The notes beneath the pieces were generated by a model. The model had not been told where the DNA came from. It saw nothing but the letters and a program-made list of their open reading frames with translations, and did not search any database. The position numbers were made by a program, and so were the translations under genes. Below are positions 8,294 through 17,543 of a stretch of 64,000 nucleotides of DNA, one piece after another. The first letter of the stretch is position 1, and each line of letters opens with the position of its first letter. The DNA comes from Chitinophaga alhagiae (GTDB taxonomy: Bacteria > Bacteroidota > Bacteroidia > Chitinophagales > Chitinophagaceae). Location of the stretch: the NCBI RefSeq assembly GCF_003568665.1, contig NZ_QXMH01000003.1:124001-188000 (forward strand), given 5' to 3'.

Positions 8294-9232
8294 ATGAGCC
8301 AACAGAACAAACAATCCGTTAAGGTATTTGCCCCCGCCACTGTGGCCAACGTTGCCTGCGGCTTTGACATCATAGGCCTGGCGCTGGAAAGCACGGGAGA
8401 TGAAATGGAGATACGCCGCAGCGAAACGCCCGGCGTGCGCATTACCGGCATAGAAGGCGCGGACCTTCCGCTGGAGGCCTCCCAGAACGTGGCCGGCGTG
8501 GCCTTGCAGGCATTGCTGCAGGAATACGGGCAGCCGGAGTTGGGCCTGGAAGTGTTTATCCGCAAGCTGATACAGCCCGGCAGCGGCATCGGCTCCAGCG
8601 CGGCCAGCGCGGCCGGGGCGGTAGCCGGCGCCAACATATTGCTGAACAACCACTTTTCTCCCGAGGCCCTGGTACGCTTTGCCATGGAAGGGGAACGCCT
8701 GGCCTGCGGCACCCCGCATGCGGACAATGTAGCGCCGGCCATTATGGGCGGCTTTACGCTGGTGCGCAGCTATCAGCCGCTGGACGTGGTACGCCTGCAT
8801 ACGCCGGAAGACCTCTGGGTAACCGTTATACATCCACAGATAGAAGTAAAAACATCTGACGCCCGCGGCATTCTCAAACAGCAGGTATTGCTCAAAGACG
8901 CCATCCGCCAGTGGGGCAACGTAGGCGCGCTGGTAGCCGGCCTGTACCGGGAAGACTATGCCCTCATCAGCCGCTCCCTGGAAGATGTGATCGTAGAGCC
9001 CATACGCGCCATACTCATTCCCGCGTTCTATGACCTGAAGCTGCGCTGCAAAGACGCCGGCGCCCTGGGCGGCGGTATTTCCGGCAGCGGGCCTTCCGTG
9101 TTCATGCTCAGCAAAGGGGAAAACAATGCCCGCGCCGTAGCGGCCATGATGGAAGAAATTTACGCGCCCCTGGGTGTGGATTATAAAATTTATGTGTCCC
9201 GGATCAGCACTTCCGGCGTAAAAGAAATATAG
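8294..9232 (+). CDS. thrB: Homoserine kinase
   Basis: This GHMP-family kinase phosphorylates homoserine to O-phosphohomoserine. The 312-residue protein has the N-terminal substrate motif APATVANVACGFD, the phosphate-binding GHMP loop PGSGIGSSAASAAGAV, and the C-terminal GGISGSGPSVF. I take the ATG at 8294, seven bases after the thrA stop. A longer in-frame start at 8258 would overlap thrA by 29 bp and add residues unlike the family. It is followed by thrC after 3 bp, so translation is likely coupled. Confidence 0.96.
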   Translation: MSQQNKQSVKVFAPATVANVACGFDIIGLALESTGDEMEIRRSETPGVRITGIEGADLPLEASQNVAGVALQALLQEYGQPELGLEVFIRKLIQPGSGIGSSAASAAGAVAGANILLNNHFSPEALVRFAMEGERLACGTPHADNVAPAIMGGFTLVRSYQPLDVVRLHTPEDLWVTVIHPQIEVKTSDARGILKQQVLLKDAIRQWGNVGALVAGLYREDYALISRSLEDVIVEPIRAILIPAFYDLKLRCKDAGALGGGISGSGPSVFMLSKGENNARAVAAMMEEIYAPLGVDYKIYVSRISTSGVKEI

Positions 9233-9235
9233 AAC

Positions 9236-10540
9236 ATGCAGTATTACAGCTTACAGAACCATCAGCACCGTGTTTCGTTCCGTGAGGCCGTGGTGCGCGG
9301 GCTTGCGCCAGACAAAGGCCTGTACTTCCCGGCCGAGATACCGAAACTGGGGAAAGCGAACTTTATAGACCGGCTGGAAGAATATGACCCGCTTTACATT
9401 GCCTTCAAGGCCATTGAACCTTTTGTGGGAGAAGATATACCGGAACATCACCTGAAACAGATCATCCGGGAAACCCTTTCGTTCCCCTTCCCCCTGCGCG
9501 AAGTGGAGGAAAACGTATATGCCCTGGAGTTATTTCACGGCCCTACCCTGGCGTTCAAAGACGTAGGCGCGCGCTTTATGGCAGGTTGCCTGGGTTATTT
9601 CCGCCGTGGCAGCAGCCAGCCGGTAACCGTGCTGGTAGCCACCTCCGGAGATACCGGCGGCGCCGTGGCGCATGGTTTCTATGATGTACCGGGCGTGGAA
9701 GTGGTGATACTCTACCCTTCGGGCAAGGTGAGCGACCTGCAGGAAAAACAGCTCACCACCCTGGGCCGCAACATCCGCGCCCTGGAGATCAACGGCAGCT
9801 TTGATGATTGCCAGCGCATGGTGAAAACCGCCTTCCTGGACGAAGAGCTGCAGGCCGTGCGCCCGCTTACCTCCGCCAATTCCATCAACGTGGCCCGCTG
9901 GCTGCCGCAGATGTTCTATTACTTTATGGCATACCGCAAGGTGAAGCAGTTCAAAAAAGAAACGGTGATCTCCGTGCCCAGCGGCAACTTCGGCAACATC
10001 TGCTCCGGCATGATGGCCGCCGCCATGGGCCTGCCCATTACACACTTTGTGGCCTCCACCAACGTGAACGATACGGTGCCCCGCTTCTTCACCAGCGGGC
10101 AATACGAGCCGCTGGCCGCCATCCCCACCCTTTCCAACGCTATGGATGTGGCGGACCCCAGCAACTTTGTACGCATCCTGCAGCTTTTTGCGCAAAATGA
10201 AAGGGCGCTGAAAGCCAGCCTCACCGCCTACTCCTTTACAGACGCGGACACCGTGGCCGCCATGGAAAAGGTGTTCGAAGAGCGCCAGTACCTGCTGGAA
10301 CCGCATGGTGCCGTGGGGTACCTGGGGCTGAAAAAATACATGCAGCAACATCCCAACTACACCGGCATTTTCCTGGAAACAGCGCACCCCGTGAAGTTCA
10401 CCAACACCATGCCCGCCAGCCTGGCCGGCAAGGTCAGCATCCCTGAGCGCGTGCAGGCCCTGTTCAGCCAGCAAAAACAGGCGGTGAAAATGGACGCGGA
10501 CTATGCGCAGATGAAGGCCTGGCTCATGAAAACGGACTGA
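9236..10540 (+). CDS. thrC: Threonine synthase
   Basis: A PLP enzyme that converts O-phosphohomoserine to threonine. The 434-residue protein has the PLP lysine at about residue 108 in LAFKDVGARF, the phosphate-binding ATSGDTGGAVAHGF, and SVPSGNFGNICSG. N-terminal FREAVVRGLAPDKGLYFP is typical of the E. coli/yeast-type enzyme, and the length agrees. It is the last biosynthetic gene of the operon. Confidence 0.97.
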   Translation: MQYYSLQNHQHRVSFREAVVRGLAPDKGLYFPAEIPKLGKANFIDRLEEYDPLYIAFKAIEPFVGEDIPEHHLKQIIRETLSFPFPLREVEENVYALELFHGPTLAFKDVGARFMAGCLGYFRRGSSQPVTVLVATSGDTGGAVAHGFYDVPGVEVVILYPSGKVSDLQEKQLTTLGRNIRALEINGSFDDCQRMVKTAFLDEELQAVRPLTSANSINVARWLPQMFYYFMAYRKVKQFKKETVISVPSGNFGNICSGMMAAAMGLPITHFVASTNVNDTVPRFFTSGQYEPLAAIPTLSNAMDVADPSNFVRILQLFAQNERALKASLTAYSFTDADTVAAMEKVFEERQYLLEPHGAVGYLGLKKYMQQHPNYTGIFLETAHPVKFTNTMPASLAGKVSIPERVQALFSQQKQAVKMDADYAQMKAWLMKTD

Positions 10541-10587
10541 CGCCGGCATTTTTGTTATGCCGTATTTCTTCCATATGTTTGCGGGTA

Positions 10588-11400
10588 ATGAAATACGTTT
10601 TGATCGTTTTGGTATTTTTTGTTGCCTGCCAGCCATCCGGGCAGGAGCAAAAAAATACGGTGGCGGATACAGATTCCCTGGCCACCGCCATCCGCAATAT
10701 ACGGGCAGACCTGGCCGTGCGGCCGGGCGACCCGGAGCTGCGGGTGTACCTGGCCAATGCCCTGGCGGAACACGGGGAATATGCCGCGGCAGACAGTGTG
10801 GCCGCCATACTGGCGCAAGACACCGCACAGGCATACCGTGCGCATTACATCAGGGCGCTGGTGGCCATTTTCCGGGCAGACACCACTACCACCATCCGGC
10901 ACCTTTCGGCGGCCATTGCCCTGAAAGGCGCCGCCAGTGAGTATGAAGCGGTGATGATGGCGGCAGACCTGCTGCTGCAGCGCGGCGCCGCCAGGGAGGC
11001 CCTGCCCTACTACGAGCTGGCCTATACCATAGACTCCACGTCTGCCGAGGCCCTGTACGGCGCGGGCCGCAGCCAGGAGCAACTGGGCCGCTGGCAGAAA
11101 GCCGCGGCGCAATACCAGCGGGCCATACAGGTAAACCCCGCTTTCAGCCCCGCTTACATTGCCATGGGGCAAGCCGAAGAAACCAGCGGTAACACCGCGG
11201 CCGCGCTCAACTTCTTTAACCTGGCCGCCAAAGCAGACCCTACGGACGCAGACGCTTTTTACCACCGTGGCAAGGCCCTGCTGAAACTGGGCAACCGGCC
11301 GGCGGGCATGGACGATCTTACCAAAGCCCTTTCGTTCCGTAAACAGTTCCCTGCTGCAAAAGCCCTGCTGGATTCCGCAGTGGCCAACAATTTTCAGTAG
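10588..11400 (+). CDS. TPR-repeat lipoprotein
   Basis: A 270-residue exported protein. The start at 10588 gives a lipoprotein signal (KYVLIVLVFFVAC, lipobox cysteine at about residue 15); an upstream in-frame start would put a nonsense extension before it. The rest is made of tetratricopeptide repeats, for example EALYGAGRSQEQLGRWQKAA and PAYIAMGQAEETSGNTAAAL, which mediate protein contacts. It starts 47 bp after thrC, may be read through from the thr operon, and has no obvious link to threonine synthesis. Confidence 0.85.
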   Translation: MKYVLIVLVFFVACQPSGQEQKNTVADTDSLATAIRNIRADLAVRPGDPELRVYLANALAEHGEYAAADSVAAILAQDTAQAYRAHYIRALVAIFRADTTTTIRHLSAAIALKGAASEYEAVMMAADLLLQRGAAREALPYYELAYTIDSTSAEALYGAGRSQEQLGRWQKAAAQYQRAIQVNPAFSPAYIAMGQAEETSGNTAAALNFFNLAAKADPTDADAFYHRGKALLKLGNRPAGMDDLTKALSFRKQFPAAKALLDSAVANNFQ

Positions 11401-11428
11401 GTTTGCATACAGCATAAATCATCAGCCC

Positions 11429-12109
11429 TTGGAAAAGACAACACCCATTATTGCACCGTCTCTGCTGGCCGCCAATTTTCTGCAACTGGAGCAGGAAGTG
11501 AACATGATCAACCGGAGTGAGGCCGCCTGGCTCCACCTGGACGTGATGGACGGCCGCTTTGTGCCCAACATCAGCTTTGGCCTGCCCGTGATAGCACAGG
11601 TATCCAAAATATGCAAAAAGGTATGTGACGTACACCTGATGATAGAAGAGCCTGAAAAATATGCGGAGGCCTTTGCCAAGGCCGGCGCCCAGGTGCTGTC
11701 CGTACACATAGAGGCCTGCCGCCACCTGCACCGCAACATCCAGCAGATCAAGGCGCTGGGCATGAAAGCCGGAGTAGCCGTTAACCCGCACACCCCGGTG
11801 AACCAGTTGGAAGATATTATCCGGGATATAGATGTGGTGCTGCTGATGAGCGTAAACCCCGGCTTCGGCGGGCAGCACTATATTGAGCACACCTATACAA
11901 AGATCAGGCAGGTAAAAGAAATGATCACGGCCAGCGGCTCCGTTGCGCTGATCGAAATAGACGGGGGCGTAACCCTGCAGAACGCCGCCGCCATTGTAGC
12001 CGCGGGTGCGGACATACTGGTGGCGGGCAGCACGGTATTCGGCTCCAAAGATCCCGTTGCCACCATCAGCGCGCTCAGGCACGCGGTTACTGCGCCAGCT
12101 GCAAAATAA
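11429..12109 (+). CDS. rpe: Ribulose-phosphate 3-epimerase
   Basis: Interconverts ribulose 5-phosphate and xylulose 5-phosphate in the pentose phosphate pathway. All family signatures are present in 226 residues: APSLLAANF, HLDVMDGRFVPNISFG, DVHLMIEEPEKY, LMSVNPGFGGQ, EIDGGV and GSTVFGSKD. The only start that gives the full N-terminal strand is a TTG at 11429; no ATG or GTG fits. The 3' end overlaps the convergent response-regulator gene by 23 bp. Confidence 0.95.
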   Translation: MEKTTPIIAPSLLAANFLQLEQEVNMINRSEAAWLHLDVMDGRFVPNISFGLPVIAQVSKICKKVCDVHLMIEEPEKYAEAFAKAGAQVLSVHIEACRHLHRNIQQIKALGMKAGVAVNPHTPVNQLEDIIRDIDVVLLMSVNPGFGGQHYIEHTYTKIRQVKEMITASGSVALIEIDGGVTLQNAAAIVAAGADILVAGSTVFGSKDPVATISALRHAVTAPAAK

Positions 12110-12479
12110 TTTCCTTGCTCAGGGGTTTGGTGAGGTAACCTTCCACAAACGTGAAGCGAGACACCCGTTCCCGGTCTTTCTCGTCAATAGAGGAAGTCAG
12201 CACGTACACTTTTATTTTACTGGGAAGGGTGCTGCGCACCGCATCAAATGCTTCCAGGAACTCCCACCCGTCCATAACGGGCATGTTGAGGTCCAGCAGA
12301 ATGATGTCCGGCATAGCCCGCGCGTCATGCATGTTGGCGCGGATGTGGTCCAGTGCGTCTTGCGCGTCTGAAAAACGGCTGACAGCTTCAGAGATGCTCA
12401 ATCTGTGCAGCATGATCTCGGTGATCTGCTGGTGAATGGGGTCATCATCTACTATAAAGATCGATTTTAACGGCTTCAT
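12087..12479 (-). CDS. Single-domain response regulator (CheY-like)
   Basis: A 130-residue stand-alone receiver domain. It shows the acidic pocket Asp11-13 (FIVDDDP), the phosphorylation site Asp63 (ILLDLNMPVMDG), the switch Thr95/Ser96 (LTSS) and Lys118 (YLTKPL). There is no output domain, so it probably acts as a phosphorelay or binding partner. The gene starts 6 bp after the histidine kinase stop, so the two form one unit and are likely partners. Its 3' end overlaps the convergent rpe gene. Confidence 0.93.
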   Translation of the reverse strand: MKPLKSIFIVDDDPIHQQITEIMLHRLSISEAVSRFSDAQDALDHIRANMHDARAMPDIILLDLNMPVMDGWEFLEAFDAVRSTLPSKIKVYVLTSSIDEKDRERVSRFTFVEGYLTKPLSKEIILQLAQ

Positions 12480-12485
12480 AGATTA

Positions 12486-15098
12486 CTATTCGGGTCTGAA
12501 GGTAATGATAAATTTGGTTCCTTTGCCCAGGCTGCTCTCTGCCGTGATACTGCCACCCATTGCTTCTATCTGGCTTTTGGTGATGAACAGCCCTATTCCT
12601 TTTGCATCTTTGTTTTTATGGAACGTTTTCCTGAACCCGAACAATTTGCCCCCGTAGCGCTCCATGTCTATGCCATGCCCGTTGTCTTCCGCCGTGAGCA
12701 CAATGCCGCCATCTTCTACCCGGGTCTGGAAATGCAAGGCCGGCCGGCGTTCCGGGGAGCGGTACTTGATGGCGTTGGTGAGCAGGTTCTGCAAGATACT
12801 GTCCAGGTATATACGCGGGTACTCAATATGCGGCGCCTCCGTAAAGTCTGTGGTGATGCGGATGCCGCTGGTCTCAATGTCCACCAGCAGGATGTCTTTC
12901 ACCTTCTGCAGCCGGTCTGCAAAGGCCAGCCGTTCCTTTTCCACGTTCAGGTCTTTCCGGATCTGCACTACTTCTATCAGGTCATTCAGGGTTTCGTCTA
13001 TGTTGCGGATCACCTCCTGGAACATATTGTAGTACAGTTCTTTTTCCTCTTCCCCGTCTGTTTCGCTCATGATCTGCATCAGCGCTTTCATATTGGCAAT
13101 GGGCGCGCGCAGGTTGTGGGAGGTGATGTGGGCAAAGTCTTCCAGCTGCTTGTTTTGGTTCACCAGGTATTTGTTGAGGGAAGACAGTTGCTCGTTGGCC
13201 TTGCGCAGCTCCCGCTGCATTTTTTTGCTGTCTGTAATGTTACGGGTGAAGATGGAGATGTTGCCATCCTGCATGGGCGCCAGCAGGAACTCGTACCATT
13301 TGTCCGGCACCGGCAGGTAGTTGGAGAAAGACACCGGCGCCTGCAGCTCCATGCATTGCTGTACCCGGGCATGAAAGGTAGAGCCCACCAGCATGGGAAA
13401 TACTTCGAAAATGTTTTTGCCGATCACGGTGCCGTGGTCTACGATCTCCTGCGCCTTGCGGTTGATGAAGTTCACCTTGCCCTCCTTGTCCATTACGGCA
13501 TAGCCCATGTCTATGGTGTCAAAGAACAGCCGCATCAGCTCGGTATTGCGGGTGAGCTGGTGTTTGATCTTGTATTGTTCAGTGATGTCCTGTATCACCC
13601 CGTAAATGCGGATGATGCGCCCGTTGCGGTATTCCGGTTTGCCGATGGTGCGGGCCTGCAAAATGTTGTTGCGGGCGGTGTGGATGGTTACCTGCAGGTC
13701 AAAGGCCTTGCCCCTTTCCATACAGGCCTTGAACGCCTGTTCTATTTTGGCGCGGGACTCAACGGTGAAGAAAGACAGGGCCTTTTCCATGGTCATGGCG
13801 GCGTAGGGCGGCAGCTCGTGTATCTTGTAGGTTTGCGCGCTCCACCGCATGGTGCGGGTTTGCATGTCTACTTCCCAGCCCCCTATTTTGCCCAGTTCCC
13901 CCGTTTGGGTCAGGAACTCGTGAGTTTTGTTGTTTTCCAGCTCCTGCCGCTTCTTTTCCGTGATATCGTTCACCAGGGCCACTACAATACGGTCTTTGTC
14001 TACCGGGTCTTCTACAGGGAACATGGTGAGGTCCAGGAACACTTCCCCCTCCATACCCGTGCCGGGCTGGCCGGGCAGGTAATCCAGCTTTTTCTCCAGC
14101 CGTACCATTTTGCCGTTCTGCAGCACCTGGGCAAAGAGGCGGTCCAGTTCGAACAGTTTGGAAAAAGGATCGTGGTGAAGGGCTGTGCTGGCCGGGCCTT
14201 CCGGCTCCTGCCAGGTGAAAAACCGCCGCTGCGTCTGGTTCACCCGGCGGATGAAGCCAAAATTGTCGAACTGGATGTAGCCCACGGGCAGGTGCTCCAC
14301 AATGGTCTGCAGCAGGCGTTCGCTTTTTTCCAGGCTGAGCTGGGCCAGTTTCTTTTCTGTGATCTCGTTGAGGATGAGGAAGAGGCAGGTGATGTTGCCC
14401 TGGGCGTCCAGTACGGGAAAACCGGTGGTTTCGTAGTACATGGGGCGGATGCGGGTCACATTGTCATGCACTTCTTCCACATAGTGCAGGTACATTTCCC
14501 TTTTAACAGGCGCTTTCAGCTCCTTCACCTCCACCAGCAGGCTGTTGAGGCCGTTGCGGGCGTTGATGGGGTCTGCAAATATGTTGTAGGGCTCATTTTT
14601 CGCGGCCGGGTGGTCGGCCCCCAGCATGCGCCGCAGGGCGCCGTTCATATTGCGGTGCCAGCCCTCCGCCGTCAGTTCATGCAGGCCTACGGGCAGGTTT
14701 TCCAGCACGCTGCGGAAGAACAGCTCGTTTTCCCGGGCCTCTACCTCCTGCTGTACGTTGCGGGCCACCATCATCACCATGTCTGCCTGGCCGTTCCCGG
14801 CGCAAAGGGGGCTGAAACTGGTCTGGTAATGCCGGGGCGGGTCGCCAAAAGCCAATACGGTATTGAAACGCTCACCCTCCAGGGCGCGCCGCCATTTATT
14901 CAGCAATAGTTCGGCCAGGTGGGGACAGGCATCACAGATCTTTTGCAGGCTGTCTCCCCCCGTCAGTTCAAAGCCCAGGAGTTTACGGTTCTCTTCCGCA
15001 AAGGCACGGTTGACGGCTATCAGCTGTAACTGCCGGTCAAAAACGGCCGCAGGGTCAGGCAAGGCCTCCACTACCTGGCGCAGCAGGGCATTGTTCAT
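12486..15098 (-). CDS. Multi-PAS sensor histidine kinase
   Basis: A predicted soluble kinase of 870 residues with no transmembrane segment. About five PAS/PAC units fill the first 620 residues (for example NGALRRMLGADHP, RVNQTQRRFF, EGKVNFINRKAQEIVDHG). A coiled-coil linker leads to a phosphoacceptor histidine near residue 660 (THITSHNLRAP type: HITSHNLRAPIAN), followed by the ATPase domain (LLTNAIKYRS, DNGHGIDMERYG, KGIGLFITKSQIEAMGG). The frame stays open to 15260, but a perfect -7 element at 15137-15144 lies inside that extension, so I choose the ATG at 15098. The paired response regulator follows. Confidence 0.9.
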   Translation of the reverse strand: MNNALLRQVVEALPDPAAVFDRQLQLIAVNRAFAEENRKLLGFELTGGDSLQKICDACPHLAELLLNKWRRALEGERFNTVLAFGDPPRHYQTSFSPLCAGNGQADMVMMVARNVQQEVEARENELFFRSVLENLPVGLHELTAEGWHRNMNGALRRMLGADHPAAKNEPYNIFADPINARNGLNSLLVEVKELKAPVKREMYLHYVEEVHDNVTRIRPMYYETTGFPVLDAQGNITCLFLILNEITEKKLAQLSLEKSERLLQTIVEHLPVGYIQFDNFGFIRRVNQTQRRFFTWQEPEGPASTALHHDPFSKLFELDRLFAQVLQNGKMVRLEKKLDYLPGQPGTGMEGEVFLDLTMFPVEDPVDKDRIVVALVNDITEKKRQELENNKTHEFLTQTGELGKIGGWEVDMQTRTMRWSAQTYKIHELPPYAAMTMEKALSFFTVESRAKIEQAFKACMERGKAFDLQVTIHTARNNILQARTIGKPEYRNGRIIRIYGVIQDITEQYKIKHQLTRNTELMRLFFDTIDMGYAVMDKEGKVNFINRKAQEIVDHGTVIGKNIFEVFPMLVGSTFHARVQQCMELQAPVSFSNYLPVPDKWYEFLLAPMQDGNISIFTRNITDSKKMQRELRKANEQLSSLNKYLVNQNKQLEDFAHITSHNLRAPIANMKALMQIMSETDGEEEKELYYNMFQEVIRNIDETLNDLIEVVQIRKDLNVEKERLAFADRLQKVKDILLVDIETSGIRITTDFTEAPHIEYPRIYLDSILQNLLTNAIKYRSPERRPALHFQTRVEDGGIVLTAEDNGHGIDMERYGGKLFGFRKTFHKNKDAKGIGLFITKSQIEAMGGSITAESSLGKGTKFIITFRPE

Positions 15099-15136
15099 GG
15101 AGCACTTCAATTTGGCATAGGCACTTGGAATGAGGC

Positions 15137-15144
15137 CAAATGTA
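15137..15144 (-). promoter_or_regulatory. -7 element for the histidine kinase gene
   Basis: On the minus strand this reads TACATTTG, a perfect TAnnTTTG. No clear -33 TTG lies at 19-20 bases. Transcription would start near 15130, about 32 nt before the chosen start codon. Confidence 0.45.
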
Positions 15145-15216
15145 ACAATTATATTATACAAATTCATGCTATCAGCAAGCGAATACAGTGATTTCAAAAA
15201 ATTCACATAGGTATTC

Positions 15217-15247
15217 TTGGGGAGCGTGCCTACTTTAAATATCTTTG
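15217..15247 (+). promoter_or_regulatory. Promoter of purE
   Basis: TTG (15217-15219), a 20-base spacer and TATCTTTG (15240-15247) is a full match to the Bacteroidota promoter pattern. The predicted transcript has a leader of about 58 nt before purE. It is divergent to the histidine kinase promoter. Confidence 0.7.
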
Positions 15248-15311
15248 AAGCGGAAAACAAACAGACAACTTTTTACGTTAAATTATAGCAAATTAAAAAT
15301 CAAGCAACAGG

Positions 15312-15767
15312 ATGAAAGTATTAATAATCATGGGCTCCGAGAGTGACAAACCGGTGATGCAGGAATCTCAGAATTTTTTACAGTTTTTTGGTATAGAAAG
15401 CGAGCTGGTGGTGGCATCTGCTCACCGTAACCCTGACAAAGTGCGGGAACTGGTGATCAATGCGCAACCGCAGGGTTATGGTGTGATTATTGCAGCAGCA
15501 GGCATGGCGGCAGCCCTGCCGGGTGTTGTATCCGCATATACTTCCCTTCCCGTACTGGGCGTTCCCCTGGATGGAGGATTGCCCGGCGGTATAGACGCCC
15601 TTTATTCAATTGTACAAATGCCCGCCGGCCTGCCTGTTGGCACCCTGGCAGTAGGAAAGGCCGGCGCCAGGAATGCAGCAGTACTGGCCGCACGCATATT
15701 AGCCCTTGGCGACAAAAAGATCGCGGAACGCGTAGAAGCGTTCAAACAGAACGGATACCGGATCTAG
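15312..15767 (+). CDS. purE: 5-(carboxyamino)imidazole ribonucleotide mutase
   Basis: Class I PurE, which moves the carboxyl group of N5-CAIR to give CAIR in purine synthesis. In 151 residues it shows GSESDKPVM (phosphate loop), VASAHRNPDKV (catalytic His), AAAGMAAALPGVV and GVPLDGGLPGGIDALYSIVQMP. Length is normal. The usual partner purK is not adjacent, so the gene is stand-alone with its own promoter. Confidence 0.95.
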   Translation: MKVLIIMGSESDKPVMQESQNFLQFFGIESELVVASAHRNPDKVRELVINAQPQGYGVIIAAAGMAAALPGVVSAYTSLPVLGVPLDGGLPGGIDALYSIVQMPAGLPVGTLAVGKAGARNAAVLAARILALGDKKIAERVEAFKQNGYRI

Positions 15768-15779
15768 TCACATCTTTTC

Positions 15780-15803
15780 ACCGGGCCTCCGGGCCCGGTT
15801 TAA
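15780..15803 (+). terminator. Possible terminator after purE
   Basis: An 8-bp perfect GC stem (15780-15787 with 15792-15799) with a four-base loop lies 12 bp after the purE stop. Only a short T-run follows, so it may be a weak or partial terminator. Confidence 0.45.
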
Positions 15804-15847
15804 CAATGTTCAGGTCCGATAATGCAGAAACTTAAATTGAACCGCAC

Positions 15848-16810
15848 TTGACAGAATCTATCATTAACCTTGATAATGTAAACCCCATCGAGTTTTTTGG
15901 GGTCAACAACGGAAAGCTGGACTTGTTGAAAAAGAAGTTCCCATTGTTAAAGATCCTCAGCCGGGGCACACAGATCAAACTCTCCGGCGCCCCGGAAGAA
16001 GTGGCCACGGCCCGGGAGAAGATAGGGCAGATTGTCAGTTACCTGGAAAGGAACGGGCACCTCAGCGAAAACTACTTTGAGCAGATACTGGGAGATGAAG
16101 AAGGGACCGGCATTGACCATTTCAAAGACCGGAACCCCAATGAAGTGCTGGTATTTGGGCCCAACGGCCGTACGGTACGCGCCAAAACGGCCAACCAGAA
16201 AAAAATGGTAGCCCTGGCAGACAAGAACGACATTGTATTTGCCATAGGCCCCGCCGGTACCGGTAAAACCTATACCGCCGTGGCATTGGCAGTAAGGGCG
16301 CTCAAAAACAAGGCCGTAAGAAAGATCATTCTGACCCGCCCCGCGGTAGAAGCAGGTGAAAGCCTGGGTTTTTTGCCGGGAGACCTGAAAGAAAAGATCG
16401 ACCCTTACCTGCGCCCCCTCTATGATGCGCTGGACGATATGATCCCCGCTGACAAGCTCAGCTATTTCATGACCAACAGGATCATCGAGATAGCCCCCCT
16501 GGCTTATATGCGCGGCCGTACGCTGGACAATGCCTTTATTCTGCTGGATGAAGCGCAGAACTCCACAGATCTCCAGATGAAGATGTTCCTGACCCGTATT
16601 GGCGCCAACGCCAAAGCCATTATTACGGGAGACCTGACGCAGATAGACCTGCCCAAGAACCAGAAAAGCGGGCTGGGGAAAGCCACCCGTATTTTGAAGA
16701 ATATTGAGGGCATCGGCTACCTGGAACTGGATGAGGAAGATGTAGTGCGCCACCGCCTGGTAAAGGCCATCATCAGGGCTTACGACGCAAATAAGGAAGA
16801 TCACAATTAA
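15848..16810 (+). CDS. phoH: PhoH-family ATPase
   Basis: A 320-residue cytosolic P-loop protein. An N-terminal KH-like region (about residues 15-75) precedes the PhoH domain with Walker A GPAGTGKT (134-141), RPAVEAGESLGFLPGD, a Walker B-like LLDEAQN near residue 231, and GDLTQIDLP. The family is linked to RNA metabolism (PhoH2 members are RNA helicase/RNases), but the cellular role of the stand-alone form is not firmly known. The start is a TTG at 15848; it gives MTESIINLDNVNPIEFFGV, the N-terminus expected for Bacteroidota PhoH proteins, and no ATG fits. Confidence 0.92.
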   Translation: MTESIINLDNVNPIEFFGVNNGKLDLLKKKFPLLKILSRGTQIKLSGAPEEVATAREKIGQIVSYLERNGHLSENYFEQILGDEEGTGIDHFKDRNPNEVLVFGPNGRTVRAKTANQKKMVALADKNDIVFAIGPAGTGKTYTAVALAVRALKNKAVRKIILTRPAVEAGESLGFLPGDLKEKIDPYLRPLYDALDDMIPADKLSYFMTNRIIEIAPLAYMRGRTLDNAFILLDEAQNSTDLQMKMFLTRIGANAKAIITGDLTQIDLPKNQKSGLGKATRILKNIEGIGYLELDEEDVVRHRLVKAIIRAYDANKEDHN

Positions 16811-16837
16811 CAGTATATTAACAGCGGTTGTTGTAAG

Positions 16838-16868
16838 TTGTGCAATTGAGCGATTCCTGCTAATTTTG
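16838..16868 (+). promoter_or_regulatory. Promoter of the DUF4878 lipoprotein gene
   Basis: TTG (16838-16840), a 20-base spacer and TAATTTTG (16861-16868) match the Bacteroidota promoter pattern perfectly. Transcription would begin near 16875, about 27 nt before the start codon. Confidence 0.7.
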
Positions 16869-16901
16869 ACAATGACATTATAACTTTAACCTATCAACCA
16901 C

Positions 16902-17360
16902 ATGAGCTATTACAGGCGAATTGTATATATGGTGTGCGTGTCGGGGGCTATTATTTTCAGCAGCTGCAAAAAGCGGCCTGAACCGCAGGAAGTGGCCCTT
17001 CAATTCATGCACGCCATCCAGGAATCGAATTTTGAACGTGCAAAGGAATACGCTACCAAGGAATCACAACAGGTAATACTGCTCTACTCCATTTTTGACG
17101 GTAAACGCAACGAGAACGAAAGAGAGAAGATCAAGAATGCCCAGCTTGAAGTAGTGGACCATAAAGAAGAAGGGGACAAAGCCACGGTAACCATCCTCAA
17201 TTCTTCCGCCAGCCAGCAGGAAACCCTGCAGCTGGTCAAAGAAAGCGGTCAATGGAAAATATCCCTCACGCTTGAAAGCATCCTTCCTACCTATGTAGCG
17301 CCCGGAACCATGGACATGAACATGACCCCGCCGGCTACGGATTCTGCTGTCACCAAATGA
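16902..17360 (+). CDS. DUF4878 lipoprotein
   Basis: A 152-residue protein with a lipoprotein signal ending in IIFSSC (Cys at about residue 22). The mature part has an NTF2-like DUF4878 pattern: PQEVALQFMHAIQESNFERAKEYAT at the front and LQLVKESGQWKISL near the end. These are common small envelope lipoproteins of Bacteroidota with unknown ligands. The C-terminus is Met/Pro/Thr-rich and probably unstructured. Confidence 0.85.
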   Translation: MSYYRRIVYMVCVSGAIIFSSCKKRPEPQEVALQFMHAIQESNFERAKEYATKESQQVILLYSIFDGKRNENEREKIKNAQLEVVDHKEEGDKATVTILNSSASQQETLQLVKESGQWKISLTLESILPTYVAPGTMDMNMTPPATDSAVTK

Positions 17361-17436
17361 TATTCCTTTCCCGCATAAAACACTAAAAACCACAGGTCCT
17401 TTTACATTTTTTATAGCAATTCCGGGGTTTGTTCCT

Positions 17437-17444
17437 TAATTTTG
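17437..17444 (+). promoter_or_regulatory. -7 element for the pyrophosphatase gene
   Basis: TAATTTTG is a perfect TAnnTTTG. The -33 region at 19-20 bases has no clear TTG. It is about 100 bases before the start codon at 17544. Confidence 0.4.
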
Positions 17445-17543
17445 CGCCGTCAGCAAACCGGCTGCCGCATTCCTGATCAAAAATTTACCGCGGCCCACGG
17501 CTATCCGCTGCACGAGATTGTATACTTTTAAATGAAGCATTGA

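Noticed and set aside
12618..14909. 763-codon open frame antisense to the histidine kinase
   Set aside because: The opposite strand encodes a clear PAS-kinase; the antisense protein is compositionally odd with no motif.
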